From the NCBI GenBank assembly GCA_022704925.1, contig JAKJFK010000005.1:1-24801 (forward strand): a stretch of 24,801 nt of DNA, written 5' to 3'. The notes beneath the pieces are model-generated. The model did not search any database. It worked only from the letters and a program-made list of their open reading frames with translations, and had not been told where the DNA came from. Below are positions 8,301-14,316 of this stretch, piece by piece. Each line of letters starts with the position of its first letter. The first letter of the stretch is position 1. Made by a program: the position numbers and the translations under genes. The DNA comes from a candidate division TA06 bacterium. GTDB taxonomy: Bacteria > Ratteibacteria > UBA8468 > MWAK01.

Positions 8301-9056
8301 GAGCTCGAAGGAGGAGTTCGGCCAGAGGTTCCGGCGGCCGTCCAAGGCGGCCAGCTTGACCGGGGTGACCCGCGGCTGATCGAGAGGCAGCGGCGTCTCA
8401 GCCTGGAGAACGGTCCGGCGGGACGTCTTCGCCTGGCCGGAGAGCACCTCCAGCGGAGCCTCCCGGCCCAGTTCGATCAGCGAGGTGCCTTCGGCGCTCG
8501 GACCGGCCGCCTCGGAAAGATCCGAGGTGATGTAGATGGTGTCAATCGCCAGCGTGCGGAGATTGCCCTCGTAGAGATGGCGGAAACCCTTGCCGCCGAA
8601 CTGGACCGCCTTCAAGGTTATCTCCGCAACCGGCCGGCTCAGCTCAACTTCCCGGAAAGGACGCCAGTCGAACCGGCCCCGCCCCCGCCATTCGAAACGG
8701 GCCGCCGCTTCTCCCAATCCGACCTCGACGATGTTGTCCCGATCCTGCCAGTTGTTGCCGGCGACGCGCAGGAAGACCCGGTACTTTCCGGCCGGAAGCG
8801 GCCGGGCCAGCCGCTTCGAAGCGACCGGATCGACCGCGTTCTCGTGAATCTGGGCGTGGTAACCGCGGCCGACCGCGCCGTAGGAACGACAGGTGCTCTC
8901 GCGGGCGTACCAGCCGCGGGCATCCTCCTTGTGGTAGGGATAACGGACCAGGCCGTCAAATTCCTCGGCCTCGATCACCCGGCGATCGGCGCCGTGCGCG
9001 GAAGAAACGGCAAGCAGAATCAGGACGATCGACAGGCACAGGCGTCTTGACATCAT
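5337..9056 (-). CDS. Secreted multi-domain glycoside-hydrolase-like protein with carbohydrate-binding modules
   Basis: A 1239-residue exported protein. A clear signal peptide (LCLSIVLILLAVSSAHG, then ADRR) ends near residue 22-23. Residues about 25-175 look like a beta-sandwich carbohydrate-binding module beginning VIEAEEFDG. Residues about 243-390 (NLWPNSSFELGG onward) resemble a CBM4/9-type jelly roll. Residues about 400-510 look like an Ig-like linker. Residues about 515-880 look like a TIM barrel with an acidic cluster WWTIDDETEMY near 642 that could hold catalytic acids. The C-terminus (about 1060-1239, GYDGRNLYVSIEVEDD near 1095) resembles CBM9. The two adjacent ATGs at 9056 and 9053 both follow AAGGGGG; the second has better spacing. 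Glycosidase activity is inferred from architecture; specificity is unknown. It probably brings substrate to the cell for the operon's enzymes. Confidence 0.85.
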   Translation of the reverse strand: MMSRRLCLSIVLILLAVSSAHGADRRVIEAEEFDGLVRYPYHKEDARGWYARESTCRSYGAVGRGYHAQIHENAVDPVASKRLARPLPAGKYRVFLRVAGNNWQDRDNIVEVGLGEAAARFEWRGRGRFDWRPFREVELSRPVAEITLKAVQFGGKGFRHLYEGNLRTLAIDTIYITSDLSEAAGPSAEGTSLIELGREAPLEVLSGQAKTSRRTVLQAETPLPLDQPRVTPVKLAALDGRRNLWPNSSFELGGADGWGGVSDNYLSLHIFDERDHREGNAFHGRYSQRIPAGAHGTSRLVYLAEAGTYTLSLYIRGEANSTATVRLAATRTDRNGREQFVDEKNQPPAGLTIPVRLSGEWQRVNASGPLAAGGFVLRVQTSRECFVDAVQLEAGGEATPYQPRAAIEAGLATAELGNILYDDRPVLVAWATNSGNAAGTAVLAYDIVDVRDRRVAAGTVEIPVTAGATVRREVPLTPVRRGLFSCFYGLQGRPAPEGELVYAVLPKPPAAAPRHALACNMDNLPAALSLMKRMGHRWQLYCKTSRATSPASINPAPDRWVWDPAHEVDRLPTSLGLENMPCLWPAQLPKHLADAALSDTKSVGSGRRDVVRRSETGGLPMMPDLVKWRQYCAEVGRNLPEINWWTIDDETEMYFSPREFARIVDATCQGFADAGSKAGISQSCTPDYTEDMLAELGGQPPFQGFGASSYSFEYWDAVKVRGLQRRYGLPWSCIGVGWDNQPQMFHSLPGYTPVYASAARTARELVFLTLVQDARVIGHYTGRLWMRTGLFNTDFPLMDWNGVPLPHGFSYSCVGLLLANAVPQEDIYLEPLDTLLFVYRQDGRLGAATWANNTPNLDIHWKTWPRTVEGFTIPAEVDVLDMYGNPLEGAVVGNGKTVVTLTEEPFFFLNRNLSEADFLAALRSASAPPPPVEMRLAFLPDGRGGVDLGVWTANHTGRPLTGLKLDANFPGDRMVTKTDWMLPDRNGKLPDLPAGQAAFGRIPTAIGLDYPVENATFSVWLSDGQAEYPWYERCWLTVAPRVTATGGRVTDWSKVQPAWLYHTFSWGRFGRAFPQVVSGAENLKYAFRVDGRAAVRTGYDGRNLYVSIEVEDDNAVFTGAPEKRDRFELKFDRDLAGDFGSASARPDLNLLVLPESSGPCQVKGVEGAAAVLTRRSAGGYTVEVSVPLGAITLRPAAAGGAIGFDLVWTDADPETGGVASSAMRWAGGSRTLGQLFFGR

Positions 9057-9144
9057 GTCCCCCTTGTCAGAACCAGGTTACGCGGAACTTCGCTTGGACG
9101 CCCTCCGATGGGTCAAGGCGCCCGGCGTTAAAAAGAAGAAAATC

Positions 9145-10266
9145 TCACGAGGAAAAAACGCCCTTGATGACCCGGCCGGCGGCAACATCCTCCAGGGCCC
9201 GCTCGGCCGTCTCGATCCGGTACCGGCGCACGCTCCGGGCCAGGAGAGGCTGGAGGTCCGGGTGCTTCCGCAGAAAGTCCAGGTAGGCGCGGATATCAGC
9301 CAGCTTGTACTGACCGCTGCCGGTTATCCTGATCGCCTTGAAGGTGATCAGCTGAGGCTGGATCTCCACGCCGCCGCTGGCCGAATACTGGCCGGGGATG
9401 ACGTAGCGGCCGAGCGTCCGGACCAGGTTGAGCCCCTCGGGAACGGCGGCCGGGGAACCGCTGGCCTCGAAGACCAGGTCGGCGCCGTTGCCGCGCTTCA
9501 TTTTTTCGGCCAGCCGGAGGATTTTTTGCAACCGGTCGGCTTCACTCGTCCGGCGGTAATCGATGGTCAGGACCGCCCCGAGCTCACGGGCCAACGCCAG
9601 CCGTTTCGGATGGGAACTCGACCCGATCAGGACCACCCGGCCGCCGGCCCGGGCCGCCCAAGCGGCCGCGAAGAGTCCGACCGGACCGCTTCCCTGGACC
9701 ACCACCAGTTCCCCGGCCCTGGCGCCGCCGGCGAAATCAAAGGCCCGGATCACGGTCGGCCCGGCGCAGGCGAAGGCGGCCACCGCATCCGGGTCCAGGC
9801 CGGCCGGAACCTTGACCAGGTTGGCGGTCGGGCTGAAAAGGTACTCGGCGAAACCGCCGTGGAAATGGGGGGCCTGGCCCGGATCGGCCAGGTAGGTCAC
9901 TCCAAAATTCAGGCAGCTGGCCGTTTCGCCCCGGCGGCAATTGAAACAGCGGCCGCAGGGCAAAGCCACGCAGGCGATGGCCAGGTCCCCGACCTTGAGG
10001 CGTTCTCCCAGGCCGTCAAGCCGGCGGCCCGGCCCCAGCTCGATCACCCGGCCGACAAATTCGTGGCCGATGATCAGGCCGCCCGTCGGCACCGGAAGCC
10101 GGCCGGCCCGGATGTGCAGATCGGTGCCGCAGATGCCGCTGCGTTCAAGCTTCAAAAGGGTCCGCCCCGGGGCCGGCCGGGCCACGGGATAAAGGCGGAT
10201 CTCAAGGGGGCGGCCCGGGCCGGTGAAGACCGCCGCCCGCCCCGGAGACGCCGGTTTCGGATTCAC
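9145..10266 (-). CDS. Zinc-dependent alcohol dehydrogenase (MDR superfamily, threonine/sorbitol dehydrogenase-like)
   Basis: A 373-residue medium-chain dehydrogenase that would oxidise a secondary alcohol or polyol with NAD(P) in the cytoplasm. C46 in SGICGTD and H68-E69 in GHEFVG bind the catalytic zinc. C104, C107, C110 and C118 (PCGRCFNCRRGETASC) bind the structural zinc. QGSGPVGLFAA is the Rossmann nucleotide-binding turn. I chose a GTG start at 10266: it overlaps the ankyrin gene's stop as GTGA, and it gives the family's usual length. The frame remains open to 10329, but that extension is proline-rich and lies inside the ankyrin gene. Overlap implies translational coupling. Within the operon it could reduce or oxidise the carbonyl made by the GRE; this is inference. 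Confidence 0.88.
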   Translation of the reverse strand: MNPKPASPGRAAVFTGPGRPLEIRLYPVARPAPGRTLLKLERSGICGTDLHIRAGRLPVPTGGLIIGHEFVGRVIELGPGRRLDGLGERLKVGDLAIACVALPCGRCFNCRRGETASCLNFGVTYLADPGQAPHFHGGFAEYLFSPTANLVKVPAGLDPDAVAAFACAGPTVIRAFDFAGGARAGELVVVQGSGPVGLFAAAWAARAGGRVVLIGSSSHPKRLALARELGAVLTIDYRRTSEADRLQKILRLAEKMKRGNGADLVFEASGSPAAVPEGLNLVRTLGRYVIPGQYSASGGVEIQPQLITFKAIRITGSGQYKLADIRAYLDFLRKHPDLQPLLARSVRRYRIETAERALEDVAAGRVIKGVFSS

Positions 10267-11150
10267 CGGGTGACCCCGCTGTTGAGCAGGAAGGAAAGGA
10301 TCTCCTGGTGGCCGAAGGAGTGAGCCCACTTGAGCGGCGTATTGCCCAGGTTGTCCTTGATGGTTGAATCGGCCCGGTAATTCACCAGCAGCTTGACCAG
10401 TTCCAGGTGGCCGGCGGTCACGGCCCAGATCAAGGCGGTCCGGCCGGCGTTATCCCGGCTGTTGAGCGGGGCGCCCAGCATGATCAGGAGACGCGCTGTT
10501 TCACGGTGGCCGCCGGCGGCGGCATACATCAGGGGCGTAGCCCCGTTCTGGCTGTCGGTTATGTCCACCCGGGCGCCGGCCTCGACCAGCCGCCGGATCT
10601 CCATGTCCGCGCCGGAACGGGCGGCCGCCAGCAGGTCATCGTTCAACTGGCGCCGCCGGCCTCCGAAACGGCCCAGCAGGCTGCCGAGCCGGCCGGGCGC
10701 TTCGGCCGGCAACTCGGACGGGGCCGACTTCCGGGAGAACTTGTCCCAATCAATATCCTGCAGTCCGCCCTGGAGCGTCTTTTCCACGAAATCGGGTATG
10801 ACGGTCGCGTCTCCCTCGGCCGTCGCGCCGGCCGCCCGAAGCATCCCGGAAATCACCTCGTGCTTGCACCACTCCGACAATCCGAGGGCGTTCAACCCCT
10901 TGCCGTTGCGGGCGTTGATATCGGCCCCGATCTCCAGCAGCAGGTGCACGACGTTGTCATGATTCTTGATGACCGCCAGCATCAGGGCGGTATCGCCGGC
11001 CCGGTTCCGGGCATTGACGTCGGCGCCGGACTTGATCGCCTCCTGGACCCGGTCAACCCGGCCTTCGTAGGCCGCGGCCAGCAACCGGGCATTCTGCTCT
11101 TCCTGCTTCCGTTGGGGGTCTTCCCGCGACCGAAAAATATTGCCGTCCAC
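10263..11150 (-). CDS. Ankyrin-repeat protein, first gene of the GRE operon
   Basis: A 295-residue protein with two ankyrin blocks. Repeats at about 19-50, 51-83 and a degenerate one at 84-110 come first (SGADVNARNRAGDTALMLA is typical). A charged, non-repeat linker spans about 111-167. Repeats then resume at 168-201, 202-235, 236-268 and 269-295. Ankyrin repeats bind other proteins; no enzyme domain, signal peptide or membrane segment is visible, so it is probably cytoplasmic. The start is a GTG at 11150, chosen because AAGGAG sits five bases upstream and no better codon precedes it. It is directly downstream of a good promoter and overlaps the dehydrogenase by 4 bp. It may scaffold or regulate the operon's enzymes, but nothing in the sequence proves this. 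Confidence 0.9.
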   Translation of the reverse strand: MDGNIFRSREDPQRKQEEQNARLLAAAYEGRVDRVQEAIKSGADVNARNRAGDTALMLAVIKNHDNVVHLLLEIGADINARNGKGLNALGLSEWCKHEVISGMLRAAGATAEGDATVIPDFVEKTLQGGLQDIDWDKFSRKSAPSELPAEAPGRLGSLLGRFGGRRRQLNDDLLAAARSGADMEIRRLVEAGARVDITDSQNGATPLMYAAAGGHRETARLLIMLGAPLNSRDNAGRTALIWAVTAGHLELVKLLVNYRADSTIKDNLGNTPLKWAHSFGHQEILSFLLNSGVTR

Positions 11151-11219
11151 GCTTCTCCTTTTTCAAAGGCGGATTTTGCAATAATAAAAATTTAAAGAAG
11201 AAACACCTAAAACATTCTG

Positions 11220-11248
11220 ATAATACCATACGATCACGGGTAGTTCAA
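11220..11248 (-). promoter_or_regulatory. Sigma70-like promoter for the ankyrin/GRE operon
   Basis: On the minus strand TTGAAC (11248-11243) is followed after 17 bp by TATTAT (11225-11220), with TGG directly before the -10, an extended -10 feature. Transcription would start near 11213, leaving a leader of about 62 nt before the GTG at 11150. I found no equally good promoter in the later gaps of the operon (9057-9144, 5294-5336, 2265-2300). Confidence 0.65.
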
Positions 11249-11284
11249 GGCAAAAAAGCGGCCTGATCGAACCAAAACTTTTCG

Positions 11285-11293
11285 TGGTATAAT
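11285..11293 (+). promoter_or_regulatory. Extended -10 promoter for the beta-propeller gene
   Basis: TGG followed by a perfect TATAAT (11288-11293) makes an extended -10 element. No good -35 hexamer lies 16-18 bp upstream, which is common for extended -10 promoters. The transcript would begin near 11300 and carry AAGGAGGT (11338-11345) before the ATG at 11349. Confidence 0.55.
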
Positions 11294-11348
11294 TTTGTTT
11301 GACGCTTGTTTACCGGCAATTTTCAACCGTTTCCGGCAAGGAGGTAAA

Positions 11349-12431
11349 ATGTTCAAGGAAGTCAGGCGCCACGCGATCACCGAATACCGTACCGAATCGA
11401 GAACTTCGGCCGACTCCTGGGCGGACGAGGCCTACCGGCGTGAATATCACGCCTTCACCTCGCTGGTCTGGAGCCCGAAGCGCAAAAAATTGTACTGCGG
11501 TCTGACCAACTTCGGAAATGATCTGCTCTGGGAATTCGACCCGGCCGGCGGCACCTTCAAGGACCTCGGGTACCGGCAGGCCGGCTTCTGCGAACCCTTC
11601 GACATAAAGCTTCACCGCTCCCTGGAGATCGATTCCCGGGGCGTCCTCTACGGGGCCACCAGCTGCCTTCACGGCATCGAAAAGCGCGCCGAAGGGCCGG
11701 GCGGCAAGGTCTTCAGTTACGATCCCGAGACCGGCCAGTACCGGCTCCTGGCCATTCCCAAGTCGCGCGACTACATCCAGACCATCAGCCTGGACGAAAA
11801 ACGGGCCATGATCTACGGCTTTACCTACCCGGTTTTCGAATTCTTCGCCTACTCGATCGGGGAGAACCGGGTCCGTTACTGCGAGTACCAGGAGAGCATC
11901 GTCCACGTCGGGGCGGTGGACGACCGCGGCCGCTACTGGGGCACCTGGAGCAGCCGTCACCATCTCTTCAGTTACGACCCGGCCGAAAACCGGGTAACCT
12001 ATCACCAGCACGGTTTCCCGGAGACCTTTCACAGCCTGATGTACCCGAACGCCGGCCCGGTCGACGCCATGATCAACGGCGGCGACGGCTTCATCTACGC
12101 GGCCACCGAAAACGCCACCCTCTACCGGCTCGACCCGGAAAGCGCCCGCCTGGAGTACCTGGGCAAGCCCTACCCGGGCAATCGGATGCCCGGCCTGCAG
12201 GTGGCCGCCGACGGCCTGATTTACGGCTGCGGAGGAAGCGATAATCAGCCGGTCGTCTTTCGTTACGACCGGCGGTCCGGCCGCTTCGAAACGCTGGGCG
12301 AAATCAGGACTTCGGCCGGCGGCGAGGTCTGCTTCCGGACCCACGACCTGGAAGTGGTGGGTAATACCATCTACGTCGGCGAGACGGATAACCCGAGCCG
12401 GACCAACTACCTCTGGGAATGCCGGATCTGA
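11349..12431 (+). CDS. Cytoplasmic beta-propeller protein, function unknown
   Basis: A 360-residue protein made of repeated strands of the form xxYDPetgxxxxLG, for example LLWEFDPAGGTFKDLG, KVFSYDPETGQYRLLA, HLFSYDPAENRVTY, TLYRLDPESARLEYLG and VVFRYDRRSGRFETLG. Six such units suggest a six- or seven-bladed propeller, like streptogramin-lyase/NHL or SMP-30-type folds. The N-terminus (MFKEVRRHAITEYRTESR) has no signal peptide, unusual for propellers that bind glycans outside the cell. The ATG at 11349 is chosen because a near-perfect AAGGAGGT precedes it by three bases; the frame is also open upstream to 11295. It is a single-gene unit, divergent from the ankyrin/GRE operon and convergent with the fucosidase. 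It may be a lyase or a sensor; I cannot assign a reaction. Confidence 0.85.
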   Translation: MFKEVRRHAITEYRTESRTSADSWADEAYRREYHAFTSLVWSPKRKKLYCGLTNFGNDLLWEFDPAGGTFKDLGYRQAGFCEPFDIKLHRSLEIDSRGVLYGATSCLHGIEKRAEGPGGKVFSYDPETGQYRLLAIPKSRDYIQTISLDEKRAMIYGFTYPVFEFFAYSIGENRVRYCEYQESIVHVGAVDDRGRYWGTWSSRHHLFSYDPAENRVTYHQHGFPETFHSLMYPNAGPVDAMINGGDGFIYAATENATLYRLDPESARLEYLGKPYPGNRMPGLQVAADGLIYGCGGSDNQPVVFRYDRRSGRFETLGEIRTSAGGEVCFRTHDLEVVGNTIYVGETDNPSRTNYLWECRI

Positions 12432-12438
12432 ACCGCGG

Positions 12439-12457
12439 CCGGGGCTGAAGACCCCGG
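12439..12457. terminator. Possible bidirectional hairpin between convergent stop codons
   Basis: CCGGGG (12439-12444) can pair with CCCCGG (12452-12457) around a 7-nt loop. It fills nearly all of the 28-bp gap between the propeller stop (12431) and the fucosidase stop (12460). There is no T-tract on either strand, so intrinsic termination would be weak. Confidence 0.35.
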
Positions 12458-12459
12458 GA

Positions 12460-13725
12460 TCAAAGCGGTTCTCCATCGTAGGGCACCGCCTCGGGCGGTC
12501 CGTCCAGTTCCAGGGCGATGACCGTGTCATGCCGGTCCGGCGGCCGCGCCGGCAGACCCTTCAGGATCAGCCGACCCGCGCCGGGCTGCTCGATCACCGG
12601 CACCGGCCGGCCGGTGGCCAGCAGCCGGGCCGAGAGGACCCGGTTCTTCACCCCGACCAGCGCCGCGGTCCGGCCCGGCCAGCGGAAGAGGTGCCAGTAG
12701 GCCGTGCGGCCGACCGCGGTCATGGTGCCGGCCATGCCGCCCCCCCAGGCGCCGCCCCAGCCCTTGGGCAAAAGCTCCGAGCCGTAGATGGAAGCGCCGT
12801 TGGCCTGCATCCAGGCGCCGATCTCCTCCAGCCGCCGGATCTCCTTGTTCCGAAGCGTACCATCGGGCCGGGGACCGATGTTGAGCAGGAAATTGCCGCC
12901 GCCGGCGGCCGCCTGGACCAGGTGCTGAATCAGCTGGGTAGCGGTCTTGAAGTTCGGATTGTTCCGGATGTAGCCCCAGCCGCAGAAATCGCCCATCGTC
13001 ATGCAGGTCTCCCAGGCCCGGCCGGCGGCCGAGGCGGTGACGTGCTGTTCCGGAGTGTCGATATCCTCGTCCAGACCAGAGCGGTTGTTGATGATGATCC
13101 CCGGCTGGAGACGCCGGGCGGCCGCGTTCAGCTCGGCGGCGCGCCAGAGCCGAGCCATCTCGGTGCGTTCCACACCCGGTATCCAGCCGCCGTCGTACCA
13201 GAGAATGTCGATCGGGCCGTAATTGGTCAGTAGTTCCCGCACCTGGGCGTGGGCCTGCTCGACCATCGCCTCGAAGCTCTCCGGGTACTTTTCCCGATTG
13301 AAGTAACCGGGGAAACGCCAGTCCAGCAGTGAATAGTAGAGGCCGACTTTCAACCCGGCCCGGCGGCAGGCCTCGACGTACTCGGCCACGAAATCCCGGC
13401 CGGCGGCCGTCCGGACCGAGGTGAAATCGCTGGCCCGGCTGTCGAAGAGGCAGAACCCGTCATGATGGCGAGTGGTCAGGACCGCGTAGCGCATCCCGGC
13501 CGCCCGGGCCCGCTGCAGCCAGGCGTCGGCGTCGAAATGCTTCGGTTGGAAGCGCCGGGCCAGCTTCGCGTACCCGGCGGCCGGAATCCGCTCGACGTAC
13601 ATCACCCACTCGCCCCGCTTCAGAAGCGAGTAAAGTCCCCAGTGGATAAAGAGGCCGAAACGCGCCTGGTTGAACCAGGCCAGCCGTTCCGACCTGGAGA
13701 CCGCCCCGCCGTCCGCTGTATTCAT
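12460..13725 (-). CDS. Alpha-L-fucosidase, GH29 family, cytoplasmic
   Basis: A 421-residue GH29 retaining alpha-L-fucosidase that releases terminal L-fucose from oligosaccharides. ARFGLFIHWGLYS (21-33) and TTRHHDGFCLFDS (84-96) are family hallmarks. D178 in DILWYDGGW is the expected nucleophile. WETCMTM, FLLNIGPRPDGTL and the short C-terminal beta-domain complete the family pattern. The acid/base residue is variable in GH29; the Glu of DTPEQ is part of a conserved loop but I do not assign it. There is no signal peptide, so it should act on imported oligosaccharides. The start at 13725 follows GGGGGA. It is transcribed alone, divergently from the rhamnose operon and convergent with the propeller gene. 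Family is secure; linkage preference is not known. Confidence 0.93.
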   Translation of the reverse strand: MNTADGGAVSRSERLAWFNQARFGLFIHWGLYSLLKRGEWVMYVERIPAAGYAKLARRFQPKHFDADAWLQRARAAGMRYAVLTTRHHDGFCLFDSRASDFTSVRTAAGRDFVAEYVEACRRAGLKVGLYYSLLDWRFPGYFNREKYPESFEAMVEQAHAQVRELLTNYGPIDILWYDGGWIPGVERTEMARLWRAAELNAAARRLQPGIIINNRSGLDEDIDTPEQHVTASAAGRAWETCMTMGDFCGWGYIRNNPNFKTATQLIQHLVQAAAGGGNFLLNIGPRPDGTLRNKEIRRLEEIGAWMQANGASIYGSELLPKGWGGAWGGGMAGTMTAVGRTAYWHLFRWPGRTAALVGVKNRVLSARLLATGRPVPVIEQPGAGRLILKGLPARPPDRHDTVIALELDGPPEAVPYDGEPL

Positions 13726-13779
13726 TCCCGTCCCCCGTTTGGCAAGCGACTACAGAAAGACGATGAAGTTCAAGCGGAT

Positions 13780-13808
13780 ATTTTACCCGGATCATCCCGG
13801 TTCGGCAA
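13780..13808 (-). promoter_or_regulatory. Promoter of the GH29 fucosidase gene, with overlapping dyad
   Basis: Minus-strand TTGCCG (13808-13803), a 17-bp spacer, then TAAAAT (13785-13780). The start would be near 13773, about 48 nt before the ATG. The spacer is almost entirely an imperfect palindrome, entered separately. Confidence 0.6.
13785..13801. promoter_or_regulatory. Candidate operator (imperfect 17-bp palindrome) in the fucosidase promoter spacer
   Basis: ACCCGGATCATCCCGGT has dyad symmetry about C13793 with 7 of 8 base pairs matching. It covers the space between the -10 and -35 hexamers, where a bound dimeric repressor would block RNA polymerase. The regulator is unknown and no regulator gene is in the window. 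Confidence 0.4.
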
Positions 13809-13822
13809 ACGCCGATTTCATC

Positions 13823-13851
13823 TTTACAGGGTCAAAAGGACGGGTTATAAT
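13823..13851 (+). promoter_or_regulatory. Strong sigma70-like promoter of the rml operon; near-leaderless
   Basis: TTTACA (13823-13828), exactly 17 bp, then a perfect TATAAT (13846-13851). The ATG of the first gene begins at 13861, only 9 bp after the -10, so transcription would start about 2-4 bases before it. The bases between (TGAACCACC) hold no Shine-Dalgarno. The -35 is 14 bp from that of the divergent fucosidase promoter. Confidence 0.7.
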
Positions 13852-13860
13852 TGAACCACC

Positions 13861-14316
13861 ATGATTGAAGGCGTAAAGGTCAAGCGGCTCAAGGTCGTCC
13901 CGGACGAACGGGGACGGCTGATGGAAATCCTCCGGTCCGACGACGAACTCTTCAGCCGTTTCGGCCAGGTCTACCTGACCACCGTCCTGCCCGGGGTGGT
14001 CAAGGCCTGGCATTGCCACAAGAAGCAGACCGACAACCTGGCGGTGGTCCGGGGAATGATGAAGGTCGTCCTCTACGACAACCGGCCGAACTCGGCCACC
14101 CGCGGCCAGCTGAACGAATTCTTCGCCGGGGAGCACAACCCGATCCTGATCCAGGTGCCGCCGGAGGTCTATCACGGCTTCAAGTGCGTCGGCGCCGAAG
14201 AGGCACTGGCGATCAACATTCCCACCGAAGTTTACAATTACCACGAACCGGACGAGCATCGGCTCGACCCGCACTCCGGCGAAATCCCCTACTCCTGGGA
14301 AAGAGTCGACCGATGA
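13861..14316 (+). CDS. rmlC: dTDP-4-dehydrorhamnose 3,5-epimerase-like cupin (short RmlC type)
   Basis: A 151-residue cupin matching the RmlC family, which epimerises dTDP-4-keto-6-deoxyglucose at C3 and C5. KAWHCHKKQTDN (48-59) carries H53, aligned with the catalytic base. QVPPEVYHGF (98-107) is the second cupin strand, and IPTEVYNYHEPDEHRL holds the tyrosine region. It is about 30 residues shorter than classical RmlC. The lysine of the usual KLVRV strand appears to be Asn in DNLAVVRG. It may therefore be an epimerase with altered stereochemistry; the operon with rmlA, rmlB and rmlD supports rhamnose synthesis. Translation appears to start with almost no 5' leader. Its stop overlaps the rmlA start as ATGA. 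Confidence 0.85.
   Translation: MIEGVKVKRLKVVPDERGRLMEILRSDDELFSRFGQVYLTTVLPGVVKAWHCHKKQTDNLAVVRGMMKVVLYDNRPNSATRGQLNEFFAGEHNPILIQVPPEVYHGFKCVGAEEALAINIPTEVYNYHEPDEHRLDPHSGEIPYSWERVDR

Noticed and set aside
9057-9144. TTGACC on the minus strand upstream of the secreted protein as a possible internal promoter
   Set aside because: No acceptable -10 hexamer at 16-18 bp spacing.
11310-12530. 406-codon minus-strand frame opposite the beta-propeller gene
   Set aside because: The plus strand has repeated propeller blades, a strong ribosome site and a promoter; the minus frame has none of these.
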